DNA from: Nostoc foliaceum FACHB-393 | GTDB taxonomy: Bacteria; Cyanobacteriota; Cyanobacteriia; Cyanobacteriales; Nostocaceae | Assembly: GCF_014698505.1 (NCBI RefSeq) | Contig: NZ_JACJTD010000038.1 | Span: forward strand, 1-64,000 | DNA: 64,000 nt | Direction of reading: 5' to 3' | In this document: in pieces, positions 46,818 through 56,050 of the stretch | How positions within the stretch are numbered: position 1 is the stretch's first letter | Layout of the letters: the number at the start of each line of letters is the position of its first letter | Translations under genes and position numbers: made by a program | The notes under the pieces: model-generated | Database searches by the model: none | Seen by the model: only the letters and a program-made list of their open reading frames with translations | Told to the model about the DNA's origin: nothing

Positions 46818-47564
46818 TTAGGATAATATTCTCTGGGGAATGATAATGTAGCCAGTGGTGCGATCGCCTAATACTAAATTACGTTGTTCTCCCCAATACC
46901 ACCAGTATGCAGCAACGTAAGCGCAAATTAAGCTATCTAGTTTATCTTCAGTTGCTTTGAGGGCCGCGCCTGTAGTGGGAATTTCTGGAATAAACGAACC
47001 GCAGAGGCGCAGAGAACGCAGAGGAGGAGAGAAATAGGGAAGAATATCGAGAAGATAATTTTGGAGTTTGATTAATTCTAAGCGGCGTTCACTGATGCGT
47101 CCTTTTTTGTATTTGAGGATGCGTTCTAAGTTAAATAGGTTAACGATTGCTGGGTGGGGAAAAACTTCTATTTGATATCTGCTGAGTTTTTGCGGTTCAA
47201 TGGTGGGTGCATGTGCAAAACCACGGGATTCTAATTCTAAGCCAAAGTTGAGGGTGCGCTCTGCGAAGGGTAGGTTTTGATTAGCTGGGTAGCATCCCGC
47301 ATGATATTTACCAAAGTACTTATGGCTGAGTTTGTCGGGGAGGCGACTCCCGCTAGCGTTGGGTATGAGAGTAGGTGCATCTACGGCGATGATGGCTGGT
47401 TCGTCTGGTTGTACACTTTGATCGATCCAGGTGAGAATGTCTGCAATGGCTTCTTTGCGGTCTAGATCAAGTAGTTGCAGTTGTCCATCTATCCATTCTA
47501 AGCAGCATAGTCCACTTGGTTGAGATTTCCAGCCAAAATCAATGCCAATAAATTTCATGGTCAT
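46818..47564 (-). CDS. DUF429 domain protein
   Basis: A 248-residue protein with an RNase H-like fold start (FIGIDFGWKSQPSGLCCLEW), IIAVDAPTLIPNASGSR, and a C-terminal ATEDKLDSLICAYVAAYWW. These are DUF429 hallmarks. The family resembles predicted nucleases, but its activity is unproven. ATG start at 47564 or at Met3 (47558). It is divergent from the GT4 gene at 47710. Confidence 0.85.
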   Translation of the reverse strand: MTMKFIGIDFGWKSQPSGLCCLEWIDGQLQLLDLDRKEAIADILTWIDQSVQPDEPAIIAVDAPTLIPNASGSRLPDKLSHKYFGKYHAGCYPANQNLPFAERTLNFGLELESRGFAHAPTIEPQKLSRYQIEVFPHPAIVNLFNLERILKYKKGRISERRLELIKLQNYLLDILPYFSPPLRSLRLCGSFIPEIPTTGAALKATEDKLDSLICAYVAAYWWYWGEQRNLVLGDRTTGYIIIPQRILS

Positions 47565-47709
47565 AACACGAATTTGCGATTATTTTCGCATTTTCGGGTA
47601 ACCATTTATCTAAATTTACTTGCTAAAAATCGTGAGAAATAATCTTATAATCTTAAGCAGCTTGCCTTAATTTATTTTATCTCGCAATAAATTAATCAAG
47701 ATTATTCCA

Positions 47710-48969
47710 ATGAAAATTTTATTTTTACATCCCAATTTTCCCTCGCAATTTCGCAACTTAGCGACAGTTTTAGGTAAAGATCCTAATCACAAAGTCGTCT
47801 TTGGGACAAATCGTCGTGAAGGGGAAATACCTGGCGTTTATAAAGTTATTTACACTCCTTCTCGTGAAGCTGCTCCCCAAACTCACCACTATGTTCGCAA
47901 CCTGGAAAATGCTGTTCTTACCGCTCAGGCTGTCTATCGCGTAGCAGAAAAATTAAAAGCCGAAGGTTTCGTTCCAGATATAGTTTATGGCCATTCTGGT
48001 TGGGGGCCGACTTTGTTTATGAAAGATGTTTTCCCCAAAGCGGAATTATTGTGTTATTTCGAGTGGTTTTACCATGCTCACGGTTCAGATGCAGATTTTG
48101 ATCCCAATGAACCACTTAATGCTGATGATGAATGCCGCATCCGCGTCAAAAATGCGCCGATTTTGACTGATTTATATAGCTGCGATCGCGGTCTTTCTCC
48201 GACAAATTGGCAGCGTCAACAGTTTCCCAAAGAGTATCATAGCAAACTCACTGTAATTCATGATGGTGTTGATACCAAATATTTTGTTCCCAAACCAGAT
48301 GCAAAGTTAGTTTTACCAAGAATAAATCTTGACCTTTCCCATGTGGAAGAGTTAGTAACTTACGTGGGACGGGGAATGGAACCTTATAGAGGTTTTCCGC
48401 AGTTTATGGAAACGGTGGCGCTACTTCAGCAGCGACGACCTAAGTGTCATGTGGTAGTTGTGGGAGAAGATAGGGTTGCTTATGGTAAAAATCTCCCCGA
48501 TGGTAAGACTTATAAACAATTAATGCTAGAAAAATTATCTTTGGATTTATCTAGACTGCACTTTACAGATAGGCTTCCTTATAATGAGTACCTTCAGGTT
48601 TTGCAAGCTTCTTCTGCTCATATTTATTTAACCCGTCCTTTTGTTTTATCCTGGTCAATGTTGGAAGTAATGGCAGCAGGATGTTTACTAGTCGCTTCTA
48701 AGACTCCACCAGTATTGGAAGTCTTACAGGATGGGGTGAATGGACTGCTGGTAGATTTCTTTTCTCCTCAGAATATTGCTAATAGAGTTGAAGAAGCGCT
48801 GAATCATCCTCAGGAGATGAACGCTATTCGTGCAAAGGCGCGAGAGACAATTCTGAAGCGTTATGATTTGGCGAAACTGTTACCACAGCATTTGCAATGG
48901 ATGTTGGCTGGTAAAAGTTCTGACAGTTTGAAAAAGCGCCCACATTCTAAAGGATTTGGCATAAATTAG
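47710..48969 (+). CDS. GT4-family glycosyltransferase
   Basis: A 419-residue GT-B transferase. N-terminal ILFLHPNFPSQFRNLATVLG is typical of one cyanobacterial branch, with DIVYGHSGWGPTLFMKDVFP after it. The C-terminal donor domain has TYVGRGMEPYRGFPQFMETV, HVVVVGEDRVAYG, PFVLSWSMLEVMAAGCLLVA and the DGVNGLLVDF loop. It probably transfers a sugar to a lipid or surface glycan. The next gene (49052) is a second sugar-transfer-like protein 82 bases downstream, suggesting a two-gene unit. Donor unknown. Confidence 0.92.
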   Translation: MKILFLHPNFPSQFRNLATVLGKDPNHKVVFGTNRREGEIPGVYKVIYTPSREAAPQTHHYVRNLENAVLTAQAVYRVAEKLKAEGFVPDIVYGHSGWGPTLFMKDVFPKAELLCYFEWFYHAHGSDADFDPNEPLNADDECRIRVKNAPILTDLYSCDRGLSPTNWQRQQFPKEYHSKLTVIHDGVDTKYFVPKPDAKLVLPRINLDLSHVEELVTYVGRGMEPYRGFPQFMETVALLQQRRPKCHVVVVGEDRVAYGKNLPDGKTYKQLMLEKLSLDLSRLHFTDRLPYNEYLQVLQASSAHIYLTRPFVLSWSMLEVMAAGCLLVASKTPPVLEVLQDGVNGLLVDFFSPQNIANRVEEALNHPQEMNAIRAKARETILKRYDLAKLLPQHLQWMLAGKSSDSLKKRPHSKGFGIN

Positions 48970-49051
48970 ATGTCATTAGTCATTAATTATTAGTCATTAG
49001 TTACAACCAACAAAGGACAAATGACAGAGAAATATCAAAGCGATATTTAAA

Positions 49052-49918
49052 ATGCGAATTATTTTTACTATTGCCCATTTTTTCAAACCTAGCAGTGAGG
49101 GTCGCCATGCTTCCCAATGCAAAGACCCCCAACCACGCTTGCAGGCTTTAACTAAAAGCCTTGCCGCTTTACACCAATTATTTGGTAAATCTCAAAGTAT
49201 CATCAACATTGCTCAACGAATAGCTTTTCCTGCCAACCAACCGCAGTCTCACGAACTAGATATTGTTATTTGTACAACCAAAGATAATCATCTTTTGAAT
49301 CAGCTTCCTTTACCATCATCTTTATATAAGCATCATTCTACTAATGTAGAACCTCTGCTTTTGGGTTTTGAGTGTCAAGCTGTTCTGCAAAGTTGTCTCG
49401 GTCAATATGATTACTATTGCTTTTTGGAAGATGACCTAATTATCCATGACCCTTGGTTTTTTATAAAATTAAACTGGTTTACTCAACAAGCAAGTGATTT
49501 AAATTTGCTCCAGCCAAATCGTTATGAAGTTTCCCCTTACGGTTTGGTTCATAAAGCTTACATTGATGGGGATTTGGCTTTACGAGTAACGGCTCCCTTT
49601 CAAAATTTGCAGGAGCAACAGGAACTCAAAGGTACAATTATGAATGCGCCAATTACCTTTTGTCGTGCCCTCAATCCTCACGCAGGCTGCTATTTTTTGA
49701 ATGCAAATCAGATGACTCATTGGGCTAATCAAACTTATTTCCTTGACCGGGATATTAGCTTTGTTGGGCCTCTAGAAAGTGCTGCAACCTTGGGAATTAT
49801 GAAGACATTTCGGATTTATAAAAGCTCATCAGAGCAAGCAAGTTTTTTGGAGATTCAGCACTCTGGAACAGGATTTTTGGGGCTAATTGGTGGACAGGTG
49901 GGTTTAGCAGAGAGGTAA
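49052..49918 (+). CDS. Putative GT-A-like sugar transferase
   Basis: A 288-residue protein starting MRIIFTIAHFFKPSSEG. It has a nucleotide-sugar-transferase-like FLEDDLIIHDPWF motif at about 125-137, resembling the DxD metal site of GT-A enzymes. HELDIVICTT and LLGFECQAVLQSCLGQYDYY precede it. I know no named family for it. Its position next to a GT4 gene on the same strand supports a glycan role. The call is an inference. Confidence 0.65.
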   Translation: MRIIFTIAHFFKPSSEGRHASQCKDPQPRLQALTKSLAALHQLFGKSQSIINIAQRIAFPANQPQSHELDIVICTTKDNHLLNQLPLPSSLYKHHSTNVEPLLLGFECQAVLQSCLGQYDYYCFLEDDLIIHDPWFFIKLNWFTQQASDLNLLQPNRYEVSPYGLVHKAYIDGDLALRVTAPFQNLQEQQELKGTIMNAPITFCRALNPHAGCYFLNANQMTHWANQTYFLDRDISFVGPLESAATLGIMKTFRIYKSSSEQASFLEIQHSGTGFLGLIGGQVGLAER

Positions 49919-49957
49919 ATCGAATTTAAAAGTTTGGTTTTTGTGAACAAAATTAAT

Positions 49958-49992
49958 GCGATCGCTATTTATAAAAACACATTAGCGATCGC
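49958..49992. terminator. HIP1-containing hairpin between convergent genes
   Basis: Arms 49958-49966 and 49984-49992, each built on GCGATCGC, can pair over 9 bp. It sits between convergent genes but lacks a T tract, so it is a weaker terminator candidate. Confidence 0.4.
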
Positions 49993-50009
49993 TCGACAAT
50001 CAACTAACC

Positions 50010-51590
50010 TTAAATTGTGACTAATGGTTGTTCAACAGGGGTAGGCGTGGTCAGCGGATCAAATCCTAACTGCTCAGTAATGCGCTCTCTGGCTAAAAGG
50101 CGGTATTCCCAAAAATGCTCACCAGCAGCACATAAACCCAAATACATATTCACGAATTGGGGCTTGGTACGGAGAATAGCCCAAAGCTGTTGCCAAAATT
50201 GACCCCGAATTTCCTGCCGTTGCCAGCCTTGTCGCCACAGCAAGTGTACAAGTAGCCGCAGTCCTTTACCAGGAGGAAAATACATTGTCTGCTGTAGTTG
50301 CGGATTAGGTGTAATCTTCAGACATTGTTCAAAACAACGTCGGAGATAGTTTTTGGGTTCGTATATTTTCCAAATTGCCTCTAAATATTCTTTAGCAACT
50401 TCAGCCATCGGCCGGGTAGGAACAAAATTCATTAAGGAATTCTGATCCCCCACCTCCAAACCTCCAAATCCTTCTAATAATCGCTCCTCTCGTTTTAGTC
50501 TTTCCCAAAGGGCAGTATTGGGAAGGGCTTGCAGTATACCGAGCATCGGTTGAGGAATGCTGGTTTCTTCAATAAAAGCTTGAATTCGCTCTCCAGCACC
50601 AGACTTTTCGCCATCAAAACCAATGATAAATCCTGCATAGATCAGTAACCCGGCTTCATTGATGTTATGACAGGCTTCTAAAAGGGGATTGCGGGTATTT
50701 TGAAACTTGCGAGTGACTTGCAGGCTGTCTTGATCTGGTGTTTCAATACCTAAAAAGACTGCGTAGAAGCCAGCTTTAGCCATTAGTTCTAATAGCTCAG
50801 GATCTTCTGCTAGGTTGACGGAAGCTTCGGTTAGGAAGGTGAAGGGATAATTGCGTTCCTGCATCCAGGGAATTAATTCTTGTAAGAGGCGTTTCACATT
50901 GCGTTTATTGCCAATGAAGTTATCATCCACTACGAACAGAGATCCGCGCCAGCCTAAATCATAGAGGGTTTGGAGTTCTGCTAGAGTTTGACTGGGTTCT
51001 TTGGTACGTGGTTTGCGACCGTATAGATTGATAATGTCACAGAATTCGCATTCAAAAGGACAACCGCGAGAAAACTGGATTGCCATCATTAAGTAATCAT
51101 CTCGCTTGAGTAAATCAAAGCGAGGGATGGGGCTTTGGGTGACATCTGGTTTTTCAAGGGCGCGAAATGTTCCTTGTTCTTCACCTTTAGCGATCGCATC
51201 TAAAAATTGCGGAACTGTAATCTCCCCTTCATCTAAAATCAAATAGTTAGCTCCTGCTTTTTGGGCAGGTTCTGGTACTGAGGTCGGATAAGGGCCACCC
51301 ACAGCAACTTTTTTTCCCAGTTGCGCTGCTTTGTGAATTTGGGCGAGAAAATCTTCTTTTTGTGCAAGCATCGCTGAAAGAATCACGATGTCGCACCATT
51401 GCCAATCAGCATCTGTTTCTTGATTAACATTGCGGTCATAAAACCGAACTTCCCAGTCTGTTGGTAGCATAGCGGCAACAGTTAGAATCCCTAACGGTGG
51501 GATAAATGCTTTAAGCCCCGCTATTTTCATGAATTCGTCATAAGACCAAAACGTTTTAGGAAAGCGGGGGTAAAGTAAGAGTACTTTCAT
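50010..51590 (-). CDS. B12-binding domain radical SAM protein
   Basis: A 526-residue protein with an N-terminal cobalamin-binding Rossmann domain (VLLLYPRFPKTFWSYDEF, then VAVGGPYPTSVPEPAQKAGA). The radical SAM core carries SRGCPFECEFCDIINLYGR with Cys177, Cys181 and Cys184. The C-terminal DUF4070-like region continues from about residue 370 (WERLKREERLLEG). Family members methylate or rearrange lipids, hopanoids or tetrapyrroles; the Hpn-type relation is possible but unproved. Substrate unknown. It has an ATG start and no co-directional neighbour. Confidence 0.9.
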   Translation of the reverse strand: MKVLLLYPRFPKTFWSYDEFMKIAGLKAFIPPLGILTVAAMLPTDWEVRFYDRNVNQETDADWQWCDIVILSAMLAQKEDFLAQIHKAAQLGKKVAVGGPYPTSVPEPAQKAGANYLILDEGEITVPQFLDAIAKGEEQGTFRALEKPDVTQSPIPRFDLLKRDDYLMMAIQFSRGCPFECEFCDIINLYGRKPRTKEPSQTLAELQTLYDLGWRGSLFVVDDNFIGNKRNVKRLLQELIPWMQERNYPFTFLTEASVNLAEDPELLELMAKAGFYAVFLGIETPDQDSLQVTRKFQNTRNPLLEACHNINEAGLLIYAGFIIGFDGEKSGAGERIQAFIEETSIPQPMLGILQALPNTALWERLKREERLLEGFGGLEVGDQNSLMNFVPTRPMAEVAKEYLEAIWKIYEPKNYLRRCFEQCLKITPNPQLQQTMYFPPGKGLRLLVHLLWRQGWQRQEIRGQFWQQLWAILRTKPQFVNMYLGLCAAGEHFWEYRLLARERITEQLGFDPLTTPTPVEQPLVTI

Positions 51591-51878
51591 TGCTGTAGTC
51601 CTCTAATTAAATTTTGGTTGGAAAATTTTTACTTTTGATCAATCCGTGTTTTGGATGCTGATTGCAGAGATGATGCTACGATCCCATTACCCCTATTCTT
51701 TATCTATCTGTCTTTAGATAGACATTTGCATCTGCAAATGTAATTTTTAATTAATTAGCAGGATTACCGCCGTTGTAATAAAACGTCGAAATCATGTTTA
51801 ATTGCGGCGTTTTGCGATTTAGTATTTGTATTGCCGTGTTATGTATAGGACTAGTATTTGATTTTTGAAAAGATACGT

Positions 51879-51955
51879 ATGGTGCGTTAGCGACAGCGTA
51901 ACGCACCATTCTTAAGGCTTTGGTGCGTTACGGCTTACGCCTAACACACCCTACA
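51879..51955. repeat. GTGCGTTA-type dispersed repeat with hairpin
   Basis: An 11-bp perfect stem (51879-51889 with 51899-51909) is followed by a second diverged copy of the GGTGCGTTACG motif and CTAACACACCCTAC. This style of repeat is common between genes of Nostoc-type genomes. Confidence 0.65.
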
Positions 51956-52010
51956 AATACTTAGATTTTTTCAGAAATCAAATATGATTCCTATAAATGC
52001 AACCTCTTGC

Positions 52011-52217
52011 AATGCGATTGTATTGACTAACAATGTGATTGTATTGACTAACAATGCGATTGTATTGACTAACAACGGCATTGCATCAACTAACAATGGC
52101 ATTGCATCGACTAACAATGCCATTGCATCAACTAACAATGCCATTGCATTGACTAACAATGCGATTGTATTGACTAACAATGCCATTGCATCGACTAACA
52201 ATGCGATTGCATCGACT
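52011..52217. repeat. 21-bp minisatellite, about 10 copies
   Basis: Ten tandem units (the last one 18 bp) built on AATG(C/G)(C/G)ATTG(T/C)AT and ending ACTAAC. The unit length is a multiple of three, so both strands stay open. The plus frame (51984-52277) gives a heptapeptide repeat of NNAIVLT/NNAIAST type, and the minus frame (51971-52201) a hydrophobic LLVNAMA/LLVDAMA repeat. Whether either is translated is not known. Confidence 0.92.
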
Positions 52218-52461
52218 TCAACAGACTACAGTAAAGCATTGCAATGCCCACTCAACAAGCTGTGGTTAACACACTAAATTATCGTTTTCCTTCGTGAAGA
52301 GTTTTTATAGCAATCCGAGTTGAGTTAAAATCTCTCATCCCACAACGGCGAGTTGACCTGGAAAATGTCAAAATTAAATGAGTTTTGTGTAGGCGCAAGC
52401 GACTTGTCGCCAGACATCGCCATTTTACTAGCGCGGATTTGAGATAATTAAATTGGAATTT

Positions 52462-53472
52462 ATGGGCAAGCAACGTGTTCTTTCTGGAGTTCAACCAACG
52501 GGCAATTACCATCTAGGTAACTACTTGGGAGCCATTCGCAACTGGGTAGAAGGTCAGAGCGAATACGAAAATTACCTTTTTGTGGCTGATTTGCACGCGA
52601 TTACAGTGCCACACGACCCAACACAGTTAGCAGCTGATACCTACACTCTTGCTGCTCTCTATCTAGCCTGTGGTCTTGATTTAAATCACTCCACCATCTT
52701 TGTACAATCCCACGTTTCGGCCCACAGTGAACTCACTTGGTTGCTCAACTGCATTACACCTCTAAACTGGCTGCAAGACATGATCCAGTTTAAGGAAAAG
52801 GCTGTTAAACAAGGAGAAAATGTGAGTGCAGGTTTATTAGATTACCCTGTGCTAATGGCAGCAGATATCTTGCTTTACCAAGCGGATAAAGTGCCAGTGG
52901 GTGAAGATCAAAAGCAACACTTGGAATTGACACGGGATATTGCAGCTCGGTTAAATCACCAATTTGGTAAACCAGATCAACCAGTTCTGAAGTTACCAGA
53001 CCCTTTGATTCGCAAAGAAGGAGCAAGGGTGATGAGTTTAGCGGACGGTACACGCAAAATGTCGAAGTCTGATCCTTCGGAGTTAAGTAGAATCAGTTTG
53101 CTAGATTCACCAGAACAGATTCAATACAAAATTAAGCGTTGTAAAACTGATCCCATTCGTGGGCTGACTTTTGATGATCCAGCGCGGCCAGAGTGTAATA
53201 ATTTGTTAACGCTGTATACATTGCTTTCTGGAAAGAAAAAGGAAGATGTAGCAGTTGAGTGTCAGGATATGGGCTGGGGACAATTCAAGCCATTGTTGAC
53301 GGACACAATTATTGAGTCCCTGAAACCAATTCAAGAAAAATATCACTCGATAACAGAGGATAAAAGCTATTTAGAGTCTGTGTTGCGGGATGGAGGGGAA
53401 AAAGCTAGAGCGATCGCAAATCAAACTTTATCACAAGTAAAAGCTGCTTTAGGCTACTCTCTTCCTCTATAA
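52462..53472 (+). CDS. trpS: Tryptophanyl-tRNA synthetase
   Basis: A 336-residue class I synthetase that charges tRNA-Trp. The HIGH-type motif is GNYHLGNYLGA (HLGN at 17-20) and the KMSKS motif lies at 199-203. SGVQPTGNYHLGNYLGAIR, split here as SGVQPTG and NYHLGNYLGAIR, is diagnostic. PVGEDQKQHLELTRDIA and the anticodon-recognition region near 250-330 complete it. Start chosen at ATG 52462; an upstream TTG (52453) adds three residues. The neighbour downstream is metF-like, 58 bases away. Confidence 0.96.
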   Translation: MGKQRVLSGVQPTGNYHLGNYLGAIRNWVEGQSEYENYLFVADLHAITVPHDPTQLAADTYTLAALYLACGLDLNHSTIFVQSHVSAHSELTWLLNCITPLNWLQDMIQFKEKAVKQGENVSAGLLDYPVLMAADILLYQADKVPVGEDQKQHLELTRDIAARLNHQFGKPDQPVLKLPDPLIRKEGARVMSLADGTRKMSKSDPSELSRISLLDSPEQIQYKIKRCKTDPIRGLTFDDPARPECNNLLTLYTLLSGKKKEDVAVECQDMGWGQFKPLLTDTIIESLKPIQEKYHSITEDKSYLESVLRDGGEKARAIANQTLSQVKAALGYSLPL

Positions 53473-53530
53473 GTTTTCCCTTTTCGGTGTGATTTGCTAT
53501 ACCATTTAAGAAATTGAAATTCTTAATGTT

Positions 53531-54451
53531 ATGCATCACACCCATAGCCACACAGCCTTCCGCAGAGCTGTACAAGCAGGTGAATTTCTAGTTACTGCTG
53601 AGGTAGCACCGCCAAAAGGGGGAGATCCAGCGCACATGATTCAAATGGCGGCGACTCTTAAGGGAAGGGTTCATGCTGTCAATGTTACTGATGGTAGCCG
53701 CGCAGTATTACGGATGTCTTCGTTAATGGCATCGGTGATTTTGTCACAATACGGTATAGAGCCGATTTGTCAAATTGCTTGCCGCGATCGCAACCGTATT
53801 GGTTTACAAGCTGACCTGATGGGCGCTCATGCTTTAGGTATCCGTAATATTTTAGCTTTGACTGGCGACCCAGTTAAAGCAGGTGATCATCCAGATGCCA
53901 AAGCAGTGTTTGACTTGGAAGCTGTGCGACTGCTGCAACTGATTCGGAAGATGAATCAAGGCGTTGATTGCAATGAGAAACCCTTGACTGATGGAGCATT
54001 AGATTTATTTGTTGGTGCAGCAGTAGATCCACAATGTAAGAGTTGGTCGGGTTTGCAAAGTCGATTTGAACGCAAAATCGAAGCTGGAGCGCAGTTTTTT
54101 CAAAGTCAGTTGATTACCGATTTTGAGCGGCTAGAAAAGTTTATGGATAACATTGCCGCTGGTTATAAAAAACCGATTTTGGCAGGAATTTTTCTGTTGA
54201 AATCGGCAAAAAATGCCCAGTTTATTAATAGATGTGTTCCGGGGGTAAATATTCCCCAACATATTATTGATAGATTGGCAAAAGCCAAAGACCCTTTTGA
54301 GGAAGGGATAAAAATCGCCGCCGAGCAAGTGCAGATAGCGCGGCAATTATGTCAAGGTGTCCACATGATGGCGGTGAAGCGAGAAGATGCGATCGCGCCA
54401 ATTTTAGATTTGGCTGGGGTTGCTCCAGTTAATCAGTTAGTATCCAAGTAA
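53531..54451 (+). CDS. Methylenetetrahydrofolate reductase
   Basis: A 306-residue TIM-barrel flavoenzyme of the MTHFR superfamily. Visible signatures are FLVTAEVAPPKGGDPAHM, NVTDGSRAVLRMSSLMAS, EPICQIACRDRNRIGLQADL and FFQSQLITDFERLEKF. It makes 5-methyltetrahydrofolate for methionine synthesis. The folate-side residues look conserved, but the sequence belongs to the diverged branch common in cyanobacteria, so I leave the symbol empty. A strong terminator follows. Confidence 0.9.
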   Translation: MHHTHSHTAFRRAVQAGEFLVTAEVAPPKGGDPAHMIQMAATLKGRVHAVNVTDGSRAVLRMSSLMASVILSQYGIEPICQIACRDRNRIGLQADLMGAHALGIRNILALTGDPVKAGDHPDAKAVFDLEAVRLLQLIRKMNQGVDCNEKPLTDGALDLFVGAAVDPQCKSWSGLQSRFERKIEAGAQFFQSQLITDFERLEKFMDNIAAGYKKPILAGIFLLKSAKNAQFINRCVPGVNIPQHIIDRLAKAKDPFEEGIKIAAEQVQIARQLCQGVHMMAVKREDAIAPILDLAGVAPVNQLVSK

Positions 54452-54473
54452 ATAAGATAACGAATCTTTTATT

Positions 54474-54501
54474 AAAGCAGATGGAACCATCTGCTTTTTT
54501 T
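54474..54501 (+). terminator. Rho-independent terminator
   Basis: A perfect 11-bp stem (54474-54484 with 54487-54497) closing on a 2-nt loop as drawn, with a T run to 54501. It lies 22 bases past the MTHFR stop. Confidence 0.85.
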
Positions 54502-54574
54502 AATGCTAAATCAGACACATGTACACTATTTTTGATAAATTTTGAATATCCAATTTTCGCTTGACTAAATCTAA

Positions 54575-55435
54575 GTGCAAACTGATAAAATATTTTATAG
54601 CTTATTTCAAGCTTTTCCTAGCATATTTTTTGCCATAATTGGCGATATGACTGTGAATGTCAACGCCTATGAATTTGTTTCAGTTGAAGTAAAAGAAACT
54701 GCTTTTAGGATTGATGGCGTATTCGTCCCTACAAGTGAAACCACAAACCAACCACTTTACTTTGTTGAAGTTCAGTTTCAATTAGACTCAACTTTTTATA
54801 GACGCTTGTTTGCTGAAATCTTTCTTTACTTGCGTCAAAACGGATCAGTCAATTTTTGGCGTGCTGTTGTCATCTATCCGCAACGAAGTTTAGATCCGCA
54901 AGACCAACAGCCGTATCAGTTGCTGCTAAACAGTTCACAAGTGCAACGCATTTATCTAGATGAATTAGATTCAGAAGACAACTCACTTCAAGTTGCGATC
55001 GTTAAATTAATTATAGAAAGGGAAGAGACAGCCATTGACAAAGGTAGAGAATTGATTTTACAAGCAAGACAAGAACTGGCAGATGAAGCTACCACCAAGC
55101 AAATTGTAGAATTGATAGAGACTATTCTGTTGTACAAATTTACCCGGTTAAGCCGAGAGGAGTTAGCAGAAATGTTGGGTATAGACGATGAATTCAAAAA
55201 AACAAGGATGTATCAATCAATCAAGGAAGACGGCTTAGAAGAAGGTCGCCAGGAAGGTCGCCAGGAAGGTCGCCAGGAAGGTCGCCAGGAAGGTCGCCAG
55301 GAAGGTCGTCAAGAAGCTAAGTTAGAAGCTATTCCCCGGTTGTTAGCATTGGGATTGAGCGTGGAACAAGTGGCGGTGGCTCTCGATTTAACGGTGGCGC
55401 AAGTACAGCAAATAGCCGAGAATCAGTCTAGCTGA
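54575..55435 (+). CDS. Rpn-family nuclease-like protein (DUF2887)
   Basis: A 286-residue member of the Rpn/PDDEXK-like group common in cyanobacteria. It starts at a GTG (residues MQTDKIFYSLFQAFPSIFF). The catalytic-core pattern appears in FRIDGVFVP and YFVEVQFQLD. NFWRAVVIYPQR and LLNSSQVQRIYLDEL fit DUF2887, and a predicted helical region precedes the tail. The C-terminal region contains a six-copy EGRQ repeat (55241-55312), then LSVEQVAVALDLTVAQVQQI. Rpn relatives are linked to recombination or DNA cleavage; this activity is inferred. Confidence 0.85.
   Translation: MQTDKIFYSLFQAFPSIFFAIIGDMTVNVNAYEFVSVEVKETAFRIDGVFVPTSETTNQPLYFVEVQFQLDSTFYRRLFAEIFLYLRQNGSVNFWRAVVIYPQRSLDPQDQQPYQLLLNSSQVQRIYLDELDSEDNSLQVAIVKLIIEREETAIDKGRELILQARQELADEATTKQIVELIETILLYKFTRLSREELAEMLGIDDEFKKTRMYQSIKEDGLEEGRQEGRQEGRQEGRQEGRQEGRQEAKLEAIPRLLALGLSVEQVAVALDLTVAQVQQIAENQSS
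55241..55312 (+). repeat. In-frame 12-bp tandem repeat (six copies)
   Basis: GAAGGTCGCCAG repeats six times (the last copy changed to GAAGGTCGTCAA), encoding EGRQ units. The number of copies is likely to vary between strains. Confidence 0.95.
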
Positions 55436-55533
55436 TAGTGGCCACTGCTTGCCTTTAATGTAATCAGCAAGTGCGATCGCCTCTTTTATGTTTAGTTTCA
55501 CTAAACCAGAAACGATCACACTTAAAACCTGGG

Positions 55534-55779
55534 TTACATCTTACCGTGTTGCATCACTTCTTGTAGATGCCGACGAACTTCTTGTGCTTGCTCAAGATCA
55601 GATTGGCGCAATTTTTGGAATAACTCTACACAAGGCTGGGAACCTACTTGCTCTGCATCTTTGATGTAAATCTCGTAAGCTTTAACGGCTTCAGCCTTGT
55701 TATGCAAAACGGTGACGAAATCATACTCCAAGTTGCTAATTACTTCTTGAGACTGTCCATTACCTGTATTTGTAGTCAT
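55534..55779 (-). CDS. Hypothetical small helical protein, 81 aa
   Basis: Starts MTTNTGNGQSQEVISNLEYD and continues VLHNKAEAVKAYEIYIKDAE and FQKLRQSDLEQAQEVRRHLQ. This looks like two long helices, in a ferritin-like or stress-protein style. I cannot name a family. The ATG at 55779 is preceded by GAGGGT about 8 bases upstream, a fair ribosome-binding site. Monocistronic. Confidence 0.75.
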   Translation of the reverse strand: MTTNTGNGQSQEVISNLEYDFVTVLHNKAEAVKAYEIYIKDAEQVGSQPCVELFQKLRQSDLEQAQEVRRHLQEVMQHGKM

Positions 55780-56004
55780 GGCTTGACCCTCTTTTAGAAT
55801 TTCTAATTAACTTTATACTCACCCTTAAAGAGGGATTCATCTTCCAAAAAGAGTATATTTCAATACGTCGGAAGTACCTTGCAAGGGTAGGTTATACCAT
55901 TTTAGATTTTAGATTTTAGATTTTTAGATGCATCAAATTTCCTGATACAGCCTCAAGCAAAGGAGTGCAGAGTAGGAAAATGCTTTTTCCCTACTCCCCA
56001 GTAC

Positions 56005-56024
56005 AGACGCGATTAATCGCGTCT
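56005..56024. repeat. 20-bp perfect palindrome
   Basis: AGACGCGATTAATCGCGTCT is its own reverse complement. It lies 26 bases past the PsiE stop and may serve as a processing or termination hairpin, or belong to a dispersed repeat family. Confidence 0.7.
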
Positions 56025-56050
56025 CTCCCACTCCCTATTTTCATAAGAAT

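Larger units (their letters stand above)
51591..52461. other. Repeat-rich intergenic region before trpS
   Basis: About 870 bases with a GTGCGTTA-type dispersed repeat (51879-51955), a 10-copy 21-bp minisatellite (52011-52217) and a further dispersed motif at about 52390-52425. No normal gene is supported. trpS transcription must start at the right end. Confidence 0.6.

Noticed and set aside
48970..49051. Tandem GTCATTAGT-like motif after the GT4 gene as a terminator
   Set aside because: No stable stem could be drawn by eye; it looks like a short dispersed repeat.
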